This document shows, one piece after another, positions 35,614-43,408 of a stretch of DNA of 46,497 nucleotides. The stretch is from assembly GCF_019331695.1 (NCBI RefSeq), contig NZ_JAHBBI010000015.1:1-46497 (forward strand), given 5' to 3'. The DNA is from Bifidobacterium pluvialisilvae. GTDB taxonomy: Bacteria > Actinomycetota > Actinomycetes > Actinomycetales > Bifidobacteriaceae. Both the position numbers and the translations under genes were made by a program. Under the pieces are notes generated by a model. The model was not told the DNA's origin. It did not search any database and saw only the letters and a program-made list of their open reading frames with translations. Position 1 is the first letter of the stretch. The number at the start of each line of letters is the position of its first letter.

Positions 35614-35670
35614 GGGGGGGGGGCTGGAGCATTTCCCCCATTGTCATTCTGAGTAAAGGCACCCCCCCCC
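35614..35670. repeat. G10 and C9 homopolymer tracts
   Basis: Ten consecutive G at 35614-35623 and nine consecutive C at 35662-35670 lie within 60 bases, just after the ABC exporter stop. These are the longest homopolymers in the window. Confidence 0.9.
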
Positions 35671-35962
35671 ATTGTCATCCTGGGTAAAAAGGCATCTACC
35701 CCTTCCTTTGTCATTCTATGTAAAGGCGCCTTCTCCATTGTCATTCTGAGCGAGCGTAGCGAGTCGAAGAATCTCGGCGAGACAGGGGGCAAGATCCTTC
35801 GACTCCGGCCTGCGGCCTTCGCTCAGGATGACAGCAGGAGAGGAGATGCCTCCGCTCACGATGACAGCAGGAGAAGACGCCCTCGTCCACGATGACAACG
35901 GAGGGCAGGTGCCTCTGTTCACGATGACAGCAGGAGAGGAGGTGCCTCCGCTTAGGATGACA
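35642..35962. repeat. GTCATCCTGAG repeat cluster F
   Basis: Three degenerate half-units with GTAAAGGC spacers, a complete but slightly decayed palindrome (35739-35834), then four half-units on the right. It fills the convergent gap between the ABC exporter and the oxidoreductase; no gene is present. Confidence 0.85.
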
Positions 35963-35972
35963 ACGACTACGC

Positions 35973-36494
35973 TCAGTCCGTGAATGCGTCGGCGTATGCC
36001 TTGGCGGCGGCGTCCAGTTCCTCTTCGGTGATGGCCGACGTGTTCTGTACGAGAATCGGCTCGCGCCACGTGAGGTCCACGCGGAACGCGGTCAGCTCGA
36101 ACGGGCTGAGCAGCTCCTTCATCGTGTGCCCGTATTCGCCGTCGGTCTGGTAGCGCGACGCCGGCGACCCGGTCGTCACCACCAGCTGCACGGTCTTGCC
36201 GTCGAGCGCGGTGCCGCCGGCGTACGCCCAGCCGGGCGTCAGCACGGTGTCCTTCCACTGCTGCAGGAGCCTCGGCGCGCTGTACCAGTAGAACGGGAAC
36301 TCCAGCACCAGATGGTCGACCGACTCGACGAATGCCTGTTCGGCGGCCTTGTCCACCTTGAAGTCGGGGTAGAGCGCGTATTCGTCGCGCACGGTCACGT
36401 CGGCGGGATGACGGCTTTCCAACTCGTCGATCAGTCGACGGTTGATTTTCGATGCCGCATAATTCGGATGAAACAGCAGGATTCCGGTGGACAT
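35973..36494 (-). CDS. NAD(P)H-dependent oxidoreductase, flavodoxin-like fold
   Basis: 173 residues of the Flavodoxin_2/KefF-MdaB-like type. LLFHPNYAASKINRRLIDEL is the flavin-phosphate loop region; DHLVLEFPFYWYSAPRLLQQWKD holds the conserved P-x-YWYS-x-P segment, and TTGSPASRY the third loop. Such enzymes reduce quinones with NAD(P)H and some regulate K+ efflux channels; none is adjacent here. ATG 36494 is chosen over 36512 because AAGGGG lies eight bases upstream of it. The gene is divergent from the tRNA cluster, and its promoter should lie in the AT-rich stretch at 36590-36615. Confidence 0.87.
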   Translation of the reverse strand: MSTGILLFHPNYAASKINRRLIDELESRHPADVTVRDEYALYPDFKVDKAAEQAFVESVDHLVLEFPFYWYSAPRLLQQWKDTVLTPGWAYAGGTALDGKTVQLVVTTGSPASRYQTDGEYGHTMKELLSPFELTAFRVDLTWREPILVQNTSAITEEELDAAAKAYADAFTD

Positions 36495-36646
36495 GGGTTC
36501 GTCCCCTTCCATGGGTTGGTTATGGTGTGGTCATGCCGACCGTTTCCCAGTATATTGCCGTATGCCCATAACGTTCGCGACACGCCCGGATTTTTATTAT
36601 AAATACCAGTAATATCAAGCGTTTTCGAGGTTTTATGACGGTTCGG

Positions 36647-36675
36647 TTGGACAAGCTGGAATATTCGTGTATAGT
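36647..36675 (+). promoter_or_regulatory. Promoter of the tRNA cluster
   Basis: TTGGAC (36647-36652) and TATAGT (36670-36675) are exactly 17 bases apart, the best sigma-70-type promoter in the window, about 26 bases before the tRNA-Gly gene. Confidence 0.75.
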
Positions 36676-36701
36676 AGTCATTCGTTGCTTCACGGCGACA
36701 T

Positions 36702-36774
36702 GCGGACATAGCTTAGTTGGTAAAGCGCGACCTTGCCAAGGTCGAGACCGCGGGTTCGAGTCCCGTTGTCCGCT
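36702..36774 (+). tRNA. tRNA-Gly (GCC)
   Basis: 73 bases. Acceptor arms GCGGACA and TGTCCGC pair fully; anticodon loop CTTGCCAAG gives GCC; T arm GCGGGTTCGAGTCCCGT is canonical. CCA is not encoded. First of four tRNAs on one transcript. Confidence 0.96.
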
Positions 36775-36783
36775 CGCAGACCC

Positions 36784-36855
36784 GGGCGGTTGGCGCAGAG
36801 GTAGCGCACTTCCCTGACACGGAAGGGGTCACAAGTTCGAATCTTGTATCGCCCA
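36784..36855 (+). tRNA. tRNA-Val (GAC)
   Basis: 72 bases. Acceptor GGGCGGT with ATCGCCC (one G-U pair), D arm GCGC, anticodon GAC within CCTGACACGG, T arm with GTTCGAATC. No encoded CCA. Confidence 0.95.
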
Positions 36856-36901
36856 CTGAGCCGATTCGTTCGGTGAAACCGATAGCGATATCGGGAGCGT
36901 C

Positions 36902-36974
36902 GGGTGATTGGCGCAGCGGCTAGCGCACTTCCTTCACACGGAAGGGGTCGCAGGTTCGATTCCTGCATCACCCA
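36902..36974 (+). tRNA. tRNA-Val (CAC)
   Basis: 73 bases. Acceptor GGGTGAT with ATCACCC, anticodon CAC within CTTCACACGG, T arm GCAGGTTCGATTCCTGC. It is very similar to the preceding tRNA-Val(GAC), suggesting an old tandem duplication. Confidence 0.95.
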
Positions 36975-37016
36975 CGATGTGTGCAGGTCTTGCATCTGCC
37001 GCAGATAAGTGAATAC

Positions 37017-37089
37017 GGGGCTATGGCGCAGCTGGTAGCGCATCTCCATGGCATGGAGGGGGTCGGGGGTTCGAATCCCCCTAGCTCCA
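37017..37089 (+). tRNA. tRNA-Ala (GGC)
   Basis: 73 bases. Acceptor GGGGCTA with TAGCTCC, anticodon stem TCTCC/GGAGG around loop ATGGCAT (anticodon GGC), T arm GGGGGTTCGAATCCCCC. Last of the cluster. Confidence 0.95.
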
Positions 37090-37095
37090 CAGGGA

Positions 37096-37129
37096 AAATC
37101 CTCCGAGGCTTCGGCTTCGGAGGATTTTT
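37096..37129 (+). terminator. Rho-independent terminator of the tRNA cluster
   Basis: Stem AAATCCTCCGA (37096-37106) with TCGGAGGATTT (37117-37127), CTTCGG-type loop, followed by TTG and a T-rich stretch. It also forms well in reverse. Confidence 0.85.
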
Positions 37130-37180
37130 GTTTATCCCGTTATTCCGGTATCCCGGTCTGGGCCTTATGGCTCTTCCTGC

Positions 37181-37377
37181 ATTGATGACATCCTCCGCTT
37201 TGGCGTCTTTCACCTTGCTGCCATCCTCTATTTTGTCCTTCTCTACTCTTTGTCTTCTGCTATTCTTTGTCTTCCTCTGTTTTGTCGTCCCCTACGGTGT
37301 CGTCTTTCACTTTGTCGTCCCCCACTTTGGCGTCTTTCACTGTGTTGTCTCCGACTGTGCGGTCCACGCTCCGCTTT
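37181..37377. repeat. Degenerate 15-bp tandem array
   Basis: About twelve pyrimidine-rich units of mostly 15 bases with consensus close to YACTTTGTCGTCYYY (for example TTTCACTTTGTCGTC and CCCCACTTTGGCGTC). Units keep the reading frame but no start, RBS or conserved product is evident on either strand. It could be a decayed repeat-protein gene. Confidence 0.65.
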
Positions 37378-37418
37378 GCCCTTGGAATCCGCTATGGCCC
37401 TGTTTTATTTCTGGGTTT

Positions 37419-37557
37419 GTGGGTCCCGCGAGTCGCCGACAACGGAAAGTGAGTCTGAACGATTGCCAAAAACAAAAAGTGGGTCTAGAAGGTTGCAGAG
37501 AACGGAAAGTGGGTCTAAAAGTTTGTCAAAAATGAAAAGTGGGTCTAATGATTCGTG
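37419..37557. repeat. 30-bp tandem array with GTGGGTCTA core
   Basis: Four units start with AAAGTGRGTCT at 37446, 37476, 37506 and 37536, exactly 30 bases apart, with a partial TGTGGGTC at 37419. Their core is the reverse complement of the TAGACCCAC core of the array on the right. On the minus strand the units read as decapeptides of the form LDPLFVFxNR, but there is no convincing gene. Confidence 0.75.
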
Positions 37558-37590
37558 AGGACGAGGTTTTTGAGGTCCTCGTGTATGCCG

Positions 37591-38010
37591 TAGACCCACA
37601 AACCGCTATATGAACGGATTCACCCACTATTAATGAATGAGTGGGACCCACAAACTGGCTAAAATGATTGACCAGACCCACGAATCCAATCGGCTGACCC
37701 ACAAATCCGACCGTTTGGACCCACGAATCCGATTAGCTAGACCCACAAACCGATGAGCGGGCCGATAAGCTGGATACATGATTGGTCAGACCCACGAATC
37801 CAATTGATTAGACCCATAGATTCAATCGGCTAGACCCACAAATCGATGGGCTGACCCACAAATCCGACCGTTTGGATCCGTGAGTCCGATCGGGTAGACC
37901 CACAGATCCGATTGGTCAGGCCGACGAGCGGACCCACAAATCCGATCGGGTAGACCCACAAATCCAATCGGATAGACCCACGAAACCAATGGGCGGGCCT
38001 ACGAACCGGT
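37591..38010. repeat. 22-bp degenerate array with GACCCAC core
   Basis: About seventeen units, most 21-22 bases, with consensus GACCCACRAATCCRATCGG and a TA or CT end; a few are 12-30 bases. Two units are self-complementary variants (CCCACT...AGTGGG near 37630-37650). A small hairpin ACGAGG/CCTCGT (about 37560-37582) separates this array from the inverted one on its left. No gene is found between 37130 and 38221. Confidence 0.8.
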
Positions 38011-38050
38011 GGTGAATGTCTGGGCCTGCGGACCGTGTGCGGCGTTGCTC

Positions 38051-38087
38051 CGTTCACTCTTTTGGCGGGGGCTGGAAAGAGTGAACG
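38051..38087. repeat. Hairpin with TTCACTCTTT arms, first
   Basis: Perfect 12-bp stem CGTTCACTCTTT (38051-38062) with AAAGAGTGAACG (38076-38087). The same ten-base word forms the stem of the next hairpin at 38163-38210. Confidence 0.75.
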
Positions 38088-38162
38088 GGAATGATTCTCA
38101 AGAGAACAGGATTTTCCCGGAAATATGCCGAATGTCATGTACGGGAATGGGAGAAGATGAGC

Positions 38163-38210
38163 GTTTGGGATTCACTCTTTGGCTCCGCTGCAAAAGAGTG
38201 AATCCCAAAC
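38163..38210 (-). terminator. Strong hairpin after the permease gene
   Basis: Perfect 18-bp stem GTTTGGGATTCACTCTTT (38163-38180) with its complement at 38193-38210 and a 12-base loop, 11 bases beyond the permease stop codon. It lacks a U-run but is well placed as the 3' end. Confidence 0.65.
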
Positions 38211-38221
38211 CACCAGCCCCG

Positions 38222-39748
38222 CTACGAGAGCATCACCTCGCGCTTGGGATGCGTTCTGCGCCACCACTGCTGCACAAAATACGCGGCGTAGCAGAACACG
38301 ATGAACACCAGCTCGGCCCCAAGTGCGAACCGCTGCTCCTTGTCGAAGAAGACCAGCAGGAACGAGGCGGTGCACAGGATGAACGCGCCCCACGAGGTCC
38401 ACGGGTGGCCGGGCGTCGCATACTTGAGCTCGCCGACCGTATGACCGGAGGCAATCCAGCGCTTACGGAACACGATCTGGCAGTACGCAATCGCAATCCA
38501 CACCACCACAGCCGACAATCCTGATAGCGCCACCAACACCAGATACACGGTCGACGCCGCCACCACCGACGAGAGCAGCGCGAGCAGGCCGCCGGCCATC
38601 GCCGCGCACAACGCCAGCATCGGCACGCCACTACGGTTCGTCTTGGCGAACCAACGCGGGATCATGCCCTCATGACCCATCGACCACACCATGCGCGTCG
38701 AAGCGTACAGGCCGGAGTTCGAGGCGGACAGCACGGCCGTGAGCACCACGAAGTTCATGATGTCGGCCGCATAGGGAATGCCCACCGAGTTGAGCACAAG
38801 CACGAACGGGCTTTCGCCCACGCCCGCCTGACGCCACGGAATCAGCGCGCTCATCACCACGATCGAACCGATGAAGAAGAGGACCAAGCGCCACAGCGTG
38901 GTGTGGATCGCCTTCGGCACCGCTTTCTCCGGGTTACGCGTCTCACCCGCCGTCACGCCGATGAGCTCGGTGCCGGAGAACGCGAAGTTCACGGTCAGAA
39001 TCGTTGCGAACACGGGCATGAACCCGTTGGGGAAGATGCCGTCCTTGAACAGGTTGTCGAACATCGGCGCATGCGTGTACCCCTTCATAGGGATGAAGCC
39101 GAAAATCGTGAGCGCACCAATCAGGATGAACGCGCAGATCGCGAACACCTTGATCGAGGCGAACCAGAACTCCGCCTCGGCGAAGAACCGCACGGAAAGC
39201 GCGTTCAGCGTGAATATCAGCACGATGCACGCCGCCGACCATATCCACGTGGGCGTGTGCGGGAACCATCGTTGCATAAGCAGTCCCGCCGCCGTGAACT
39301 CCGAGCCGAGTGCCACCGTCCACGTCAGCCAGTATTGGATGGCGACCACGAATCCCGTGCCCGGTCCGATGAACTTCTCCGCATACACGTGGAACGAGCC
39401 CGTCACCGGCATGGCCACCGAAAGCTCGCCCAGCGTGAGCATGACCAGATACACGATCACCGCGCCAATCGCGTACGCCAGAATCGTGCCGATCGGGCCG
39501 GCCTGCTGAATCGTATAGCCGGAACTCAGAAACAGGCCGGTGCCGATGACACCGCCGAGCGAGATCATCTGCAGATGCCGCGCCTCCATGCCGCGCTTGA
39601 GATTCGTGTGCAGGGCGTGCTTCTGGTTGACGGCATGACCGTCGTCGTTGCCGGCGTCGGCGGACGCGTCGTGTTCGGCCGCGTCGTCGGCCGTGACGTC
39701 CGGTGATGCGGATCGAGGCTCCGCAGCCTCGGTATCGGATTGGCTCAT
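38222..39748 (-). CDS. APC-superfamily amino-acid permease
   Basis: 508 residues with about 12 membrane helices after a hydrophilic Asp/Ala-rich N-terminus (about 50 residues). [20 protein letters not shown] then TGLFLSSG is the unwound first helix typical of the amino-acid transporter family; [20 protein letters not shown] is the conserved helix-6 to loop region. It imports amino acids, probably by proton symport; relatives include lysine, proline and S-methylmethionine permeases, and the substrate cannot be fixed here. Start 39748 has AAAGAGAG upstream; the longer frame to 39805 lacks a site. TATACT on the minus strand near 39833 may be its -10 box. A strong hairpin follows the stop. Confidence 0.9.
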   Translation of the reverse strand: MSQSDTEAAEPRSASPDVTADDAAEHDASADAGNDDGHAVNQKHALHTNLKRGMEARHLQMISLGGVIGTGLFLSSGYTIQQAGPIGTILAYAIGAVIVYLVMLTLGELSVAMPVTGSFHVYAEKFIGPGTGFVVAIQYWLTWTVALGSEFTAAGLLMQRWFPHTPTWIWSAACIVLIFTLNALSVRFFAEAEFWFASIKVFAICAFILIGALTIFGFIPMKGYTHAPMFDNLFKDGIFPNGFMPVFATILTVNFAFSGTELIGVTAGETRNPEKAVPKAIHTTLWRLVLFFIGSIVVMSALIPWRQAGVGESPFVLVLNSVGIPYAADIMNFVVLTAVLSASNSGLYASTRMVWSMGHEGMIPRWFAKTNRSGVPMLALCAAMAGGLLALLSSVVAASTVYLVLVALSGLSAVVVWIAIAYCQIVFRKRWIASGHTVGELKYATPGHPWTSWGAFILCTASFLLVFFDKEQRFALGAELVFIVFCYAAYFVQQWWRRTHPKREVMLS

Positions 39749-40018
39749 GGTTCTCTCTTTTGCTGCTGTCGTCAAGTTTTTCAAGGGATTGCGTCCGCCG
39801 CCCATGATGCCGGCGGCGAAAACGACCCCGAACAGTATACGTTTCCAGCCCTACGAGCGGCATCGCCGCCGGAATCGTTATCGGTGCCATGGAATGACGG
39901 CCTATTCTCGTCACATTCGCGGCGCTAGAGTGGAGGTGATGCAGTATTCGCCGCAGTCCGCGACGTTCGTAGCGAACGCGCGGACGGATGCGCGGCGATG
40001 GAGAGAACGGAGCATATG

Positions 40019-40528
40019 ATGACCTCGCCTCAGGCCGGATGGTATCCCGATCCTTCGGGAGATACGACGCGCATGCGTTGGTGGGATGGAATGCAGTGGA
40101 CGCAAAACGTGATGCCGGCGCAGCCGGATTCGCAGCAGCCGCCGTACGGTGGCGGGAACATGGGATATGGGCAGTCTGGGCCGCAGCCGGGCTACGGCCA
40201 GCCGAACCAGCCGGGCTACGGGCAGCAGCCTGGCCAGTCCGGCTACCAGCAGCAGCCGTATGCCGGCGTTGTGACCAATGGCGCGATATATCCGATGACC
40301 GATTCCGACCGCACGTTGCGTATGGTCGCGTTCATCTTCAACATCATCAGCATTGCGGGAACGTGCTGGCTGATCGTCCCACTGGCGTGGATGATTCCGA
40401 TGACGATTCGCAGCTGGGGCATCTATCAGGGCACGAAGCCGAACACGATGGCGTTCGGCATCTGCGATCTGCTGTTCTGCAGTCTGATCGGCGGCATCCT
40501 GCTGCTGATTTCGAATAAGAACGAGTGA
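40019..40528 (+). CDS. DUF2510-containing small membrane protein
   Basis: 169 residues. Residues about 5-35 form a DUF2510 domain (AGWYPDPSGDTTRMRWWDGM then QWTQ), a tryptophan-rich motif common in actinobacterial membrane proteins. A Gly-Tyr-Gln-Pro repeat linker follows (GYGQ units, about 50-85), then two hydrophobic segments (about 100-125 and 143-163) and a lysine-rich end. Function is unknown; such proteins are usually anchored to the membrane with the DUF2510 in the cytoplasm. ATG 40019 fits GGAG six bases upstream; 40016 is in frame. TAGAGT near 39929 could be its -10 box. The 270-base divergent gap to the permease contains no gene. Confidence 0.8.
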   Translation: MTSPQAGWYPDPSGDTTRMRWWDGMQWTQNVMPAQPDSQQPPYGGGNMGYGQSGPQPGYGQPNQPGYGQQPGQSGYQQQPYAGVVTNGAIYPMTDSDRTLRMVAFIFNIISIAGTCWLIVPLAWMIPMTIRSWGIYQGTKPNTMAFGICDLLFCSLIGGILLLISNKNE

Positions 40529-40529
40529 A

Positions 40530-40625
40530 CAGGGCGGATTGACGGTGCCAAATGGTCGTTTTTTTCAGCGAAAAACGACCATTTGGCACCGTCAATCGCC
40601 GATAACGGGATTTTGCGCCCGTCAT
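40530..40625 (+). repeat. Hairpin repeat family H, copy 2
   Basis: Perfect 24-bp stem (40540-40563 with 40571-40594, 7-base loop) with words GGTGCC-AAAT-GGTCGTTTTT, then the tail ATCGCCGATAACGGG and GCCCGT. It starts 11 bases after the DUF2510 gene stop. Confidence 0.85.
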
Positions 40626-40685
40626 TGGCAACGGTGGGGACTAGGATATCCACGGCGAAAGGGAGCGTGACGATAGGAGAACGGC

Positions 40686-42329
40686 ATGACGAAGGCGGCG
40701 AGCACGGGGAAAACCACGTCGGACGATGCCAAGCTGAGTAATGCCGCGTCCAACGATGCCGTGTCGAGCAATGCCGCATCGACCGCGTCGAATAATGCCG
40801 CGTCGAATAACGCTACGTCGACCGATTGGCGGCGGATCGGATGGCTCGTCGTCGCCTCCCTCGTGCTCGGCGCGATCATCGGCGTGGGCGCGGGCCTGCT
40901 CACGCTGCTGCTCTACGGCGTGGAACACGTGATGCTTGGCTATGTCGAAGGGCCGTCGATTCCCGGCCCGTTCGCCGTGCCATGGATTCGCCGGGCCGTA
41001 TCGGTGACGGCCGGCCTGTTCATCGCCGCCGTCATCTGGTATCTCCTCCGCACCAAGACCACGAAGGTGCCATCGGTCAAGAAGGCCGTCGCCGGCGAAC
41101 GGATGCCATGGTGGCAGACCGTCGTGCACGTAGTATTGCAGATCTTCATCGTCGGGTCGGGCGCATCCATCGGCCGCGAGGTCGCGCCGCGCGAACTCGG
41201 CGCCATGCTCGCGCAACGGTTCTGCGACGTCTTCCATCTCGAACGCGCGGACCGGCGCATGGTCGTGGCCGTGGCGGCGGGCGCCGGCCTCGGCGGCGTC
41301 TACGACGCGCCGTTGGCCGGTATGTTCTTCGCGGCGGAGATTTTGCTCGGCAGCATCTCCATCGAGACCATCGCGTTCGGACTGGGCATGTCGGCGACCG
41401 CGGCCTACGTGGCGTCGCTGATCAAAGGCCATCATGCGTTCTACGACATCACGGCCATGCAGCCGGGGGAGACGTCGAGTCTGATGCTGTTCGCGCTGGT
41501 GTGCGGGGCGTTGTGCGGCGCGGCGGGCGCGCTGTTCCGGCGTGGCTCGTCGTGGGCGGAGTCGCATAAGCCGGCCGGAAAGCAGTCACTCGGGCTGCTG
41601 TGGCAGATGCCGTTGGCCGGCGTATTGACCGGCGTGGTCGCCACCGCCGTGCCGCAGGTCATGGGCAACGGGCGCGCCGCCGCGCAACTCGGATTCAGCA
41701 CGTTCGTGGGGGCCCCTGGCGTCGCGTCGTCATCGGGCGCCGTGCAGTCGGTTGTGGCGGCGGCCGCATCGCCGTGGACGCTGCTGGCCAATGGCGACGA
41801 CGCGGTCGGCGGCTGGCTGCGTGGGCTCGGTTTCGGCGGTGCGGCGGGTTCCGGTGCGTCGGGCGGTGCGTCCGTCGTGGCCCCCGGTGCGGCCTCCGTG
41901 CACGTCGTCTCCAGCATCGACCTTCATCACCTCGGTCTCATGCTCGCCATCCTCGCCGTCACGTTCGTCGTGAAGGCCATCGTGACGTTGCTGACCATCC
42001 GGTCGGGCGCGTCCGGCGGCGTGCTGCAGCCCGGCATCGCCCTCGGCGCCACGCTCGGCGCGATGCTCGGCCTGATGTGGACGCTCGCGTTCCCCGCCGA
42101 CTCGATTACGGCATGCGCGCTCATCGGCGCGGCCGCGCTGCTCTCCGCCTCGCAGCAGGCCCCGCTCATGGCCATGTGCCTCGTCATGGAGCTCACCGAG
42201 GCGCCGATCACATTCTTTGTGCCCGTGGGCCTCGCCGTCGCCGCGTCCGCGTTCGTTTCCAGCTGGCTGCTCGGCCGCACCGCCCGCAAGCCGGTCGCCG
42301 CTGCTGACGACGTCCCCGCCGCCGTCTGA
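40686..42329 (+). CDS. ClC-family chloride channel/transporter
   Basis: 547 residues. After a low-complexity Ala/Ser/Asn N-terminus (about 45 residues) come about ten membrane helices. IVGSGASIGREVAPRELGAM corresponds to the GREGP ion-path motif, keeping the gating glutamate but with GREV-AP in place of GREGP; GVYDAPLAGMFFAAEIL and GASGGVLQPGIALGATLGAM match the later conserved helices. Extra hydrophilic, Gly/Ala-rich sequence between about residues 325 and 410 is longer than in the E. coli protein. It moves chloride, possibly in exchange for protons. RBS AGGAG precedes ATG 40686. Confidence 0.88.
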   Translation: MTKAASTGKTTSDDAKLSNAASNDAVSSNAASTASNNAASNNATSTDWRRIGWLVVASLVLGAIIGVGAGLLTLLLYGVEHVMLGYVEGPSIPGPFAVPWIRRAVSVTAGLFIAAVIWYLLRTKTTKVPSVKKAVAGERMPWWQTVVHVVLQIFIVGSGASIGREVAPRELGAMLAQRFCDVFHLERADRRMVVAVAAGAGLGGVYDAPLAGMFFAAEILLGSISIETIAFGLGMSATAAYVASLIKGHHAFYDITAMQPGETSSLMLFALVCGALCGAAGALFRRGSSWAESHKPAGKQSLGLLWQMPLAGVLTGVVATAVPQVMGNGRAAAQLGFSTFVGAPGVASSSGAVQSVVAAAASPWTLLANGDDAVGGWLRGLGFGGAAGSGASGGASVVAPGAASVHVVSSIDLHHLGLMLAILAVTFVVKAIVTLLTIRSGASGGVLQPGIALGATLGAMLGLMWTLAFPADSITACALIGAAALLSASQQAPLMAMCLVMELTEAPITFFVPVGLAVAASAFVSSWLLGRTARKPVAAADDVPAAV

Positions 42330-42343
42330 CTCCCTTGCCGCAA

Positions 42344-42430
42344 TTTACGGTGCCAAAAGGTCGTTTTCGCCGCGAAAAACGACCAAAACGCACCGTAAAT
42401 CGGCGGGAACGGGGTTTTCGGCCCGTATGT
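42344..42430 (+). repeat. Hairpin repeat family H, copy 3
   Basis: Stem arms at about 42344-42368 and 42374-42399, with an unpaired AAAA/AAAA internal loop because both arms carry CCAAAA-type sequence; the tail GGCGGGAACGGGGTTTTCGG and CCCGTATGT follows. It lies 14 bases after the ClC gene, in the convergent gap. Confidence 0.85.
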
Positions 42431-42494
42431 TACCGGTCCACCCGGCCTACCGCGCGGAAATGTTGCCGCACGAGCACGCCGCCTCGCGTCCGTC

Positions 42495-43274
42495 CTACCG
42501 TACGAAAACGTTGCCGCCGTACCGGTCGGTGCCGAAATCAAGGTCGTATCGCGGCGCGATCATCCCGGCGCCGAAACTCAGCGACGGATCCTTGCGCTTC
42601 GTCGCCCAGCCATGCCCATGCCAAACGTCGTACGACACGCCGAAATCGGGGACGAACCGCGCCTGGTCGCCGTATATCTCCACGGTCACGCGCACAATCG
42701 GCCACCCGCCGACCTCGACCCCGGCAATCGGCCGCCGCGCATACACGGAGAACCGTCGCACGCCGTAGGCGTCCGCGCCGCCGTATCCCGCGCATTCACC
42801 GTATCCCGCCGGAACGTTGACTGCCGGGGCCCACATCAGACACGTCGCACGTTCGGTCGTATGAAAGGCCGAGCGCGCTTCGTCGCGGATGACGTAATCC
42901 GGGCAGCGCAGCAGGTCTGCAACGCCCGCCTCCGCGCACATGGCGTCCAGTTCACGCGACCCCATCGAAACCAGACGCGTCAGATTCCGCCGGACCAGCG
43001 TCACGTCGCCGATATCACGGCCGGCGGAGAACCACATGAATATGGCGCAGGCGATCAGTCCGACCTCGATGGCGAGGAAGGTCAGCAGCGTCGCCCGCGG
43101 ATTATGTTCGGCCGGGTACGCCACCGTATAGATGACGAACGCCGTCCAACCGGCGAGGAACACGGCCACCGTGATCATGTCCACCTTGCGATTGTGGCCG
43201 GTCTTCCTGGCGAGCCGTTGCAGATAGCCGGCGTCGACGCCGGGCGACGCGCGATGCCATTGCGATGCAGTCAT
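42495..43274 (-). CDS. Two-helix membrane protein of unknown function
   Basis: 259 residues, not recognised. A basic cytoplasmic start (about 30 residues) leads to two hydrophobic helices (about 34-57, VAVFLAGWTAFVIYTVAYPA; about 66-88, TFLAIEVGLIACAIFMWFSA) and a soluble C-terminal domain of about 165 residues with several cysteines and Gly/Tyr-rich stretches (PAGYGECAGYGGADAYG). ATG 43274 has no RBS, but GATAAT on the minus strand (43281-43286) ends six bases before it, so the message may be leaderless; the longer frame to 43355 runs into the divergent control region. Confidence 0.65.
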   Translation of the reverse strand: MTASQWHRASPGVDAGYLQRLARKTGHNRKVDMITVAVFLAGWTAFVIYTVAYPAEHNPRATLLTFLAIEVGLIACAIFMWFSAGRDIGDVTLVRRNLTRLVSMGSRELDAMCAEAGVADLLRCPDYVIRDEARSAFHTTERATCLMWAPAVNVPAGYGECAGYGGADAYGVRRFSVYARRPIAGVEVGGWPIVRVTVEIYGDQARFVPDFGVSYDVWHGHGWATKRKDPSLSFGAGMIAPRYDLDFGTDRYGGNVFVR

Positions 43275-43408
43275 GCCGTCATTATCCCACCGATGGGATG
43301 GTGCAGGCGATGAACGGTGTGGATGATGCTGGCGATGGACGGCGATGGATGGCACGGGTGATGGACGGTGCGGCGGGGGATTCGTGAACCTGGCCTACTG
43401 TGGGAGTC

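Noticed and set aside
37017-37129. tRNA-Ala as the attachment site of an integrated element
   Set aside because: I find no second copy of the tRNA 3' end downstream and no integrase gene; the tRNA runs straight into its terminator.
37405-37599. Minus-strand peptide with LDPLFVFxNR decapeptide repeats
   Set aside because: The regular peptide is a consequence of the exact 30-bp DNA period; there is no signal peptide, good start or homologue that I recognise.
37591-38010. CRISPR array
   Set aside because: The units are short, degenerate and contiguous, with no unique spacers of even length and no cas genes nearby.
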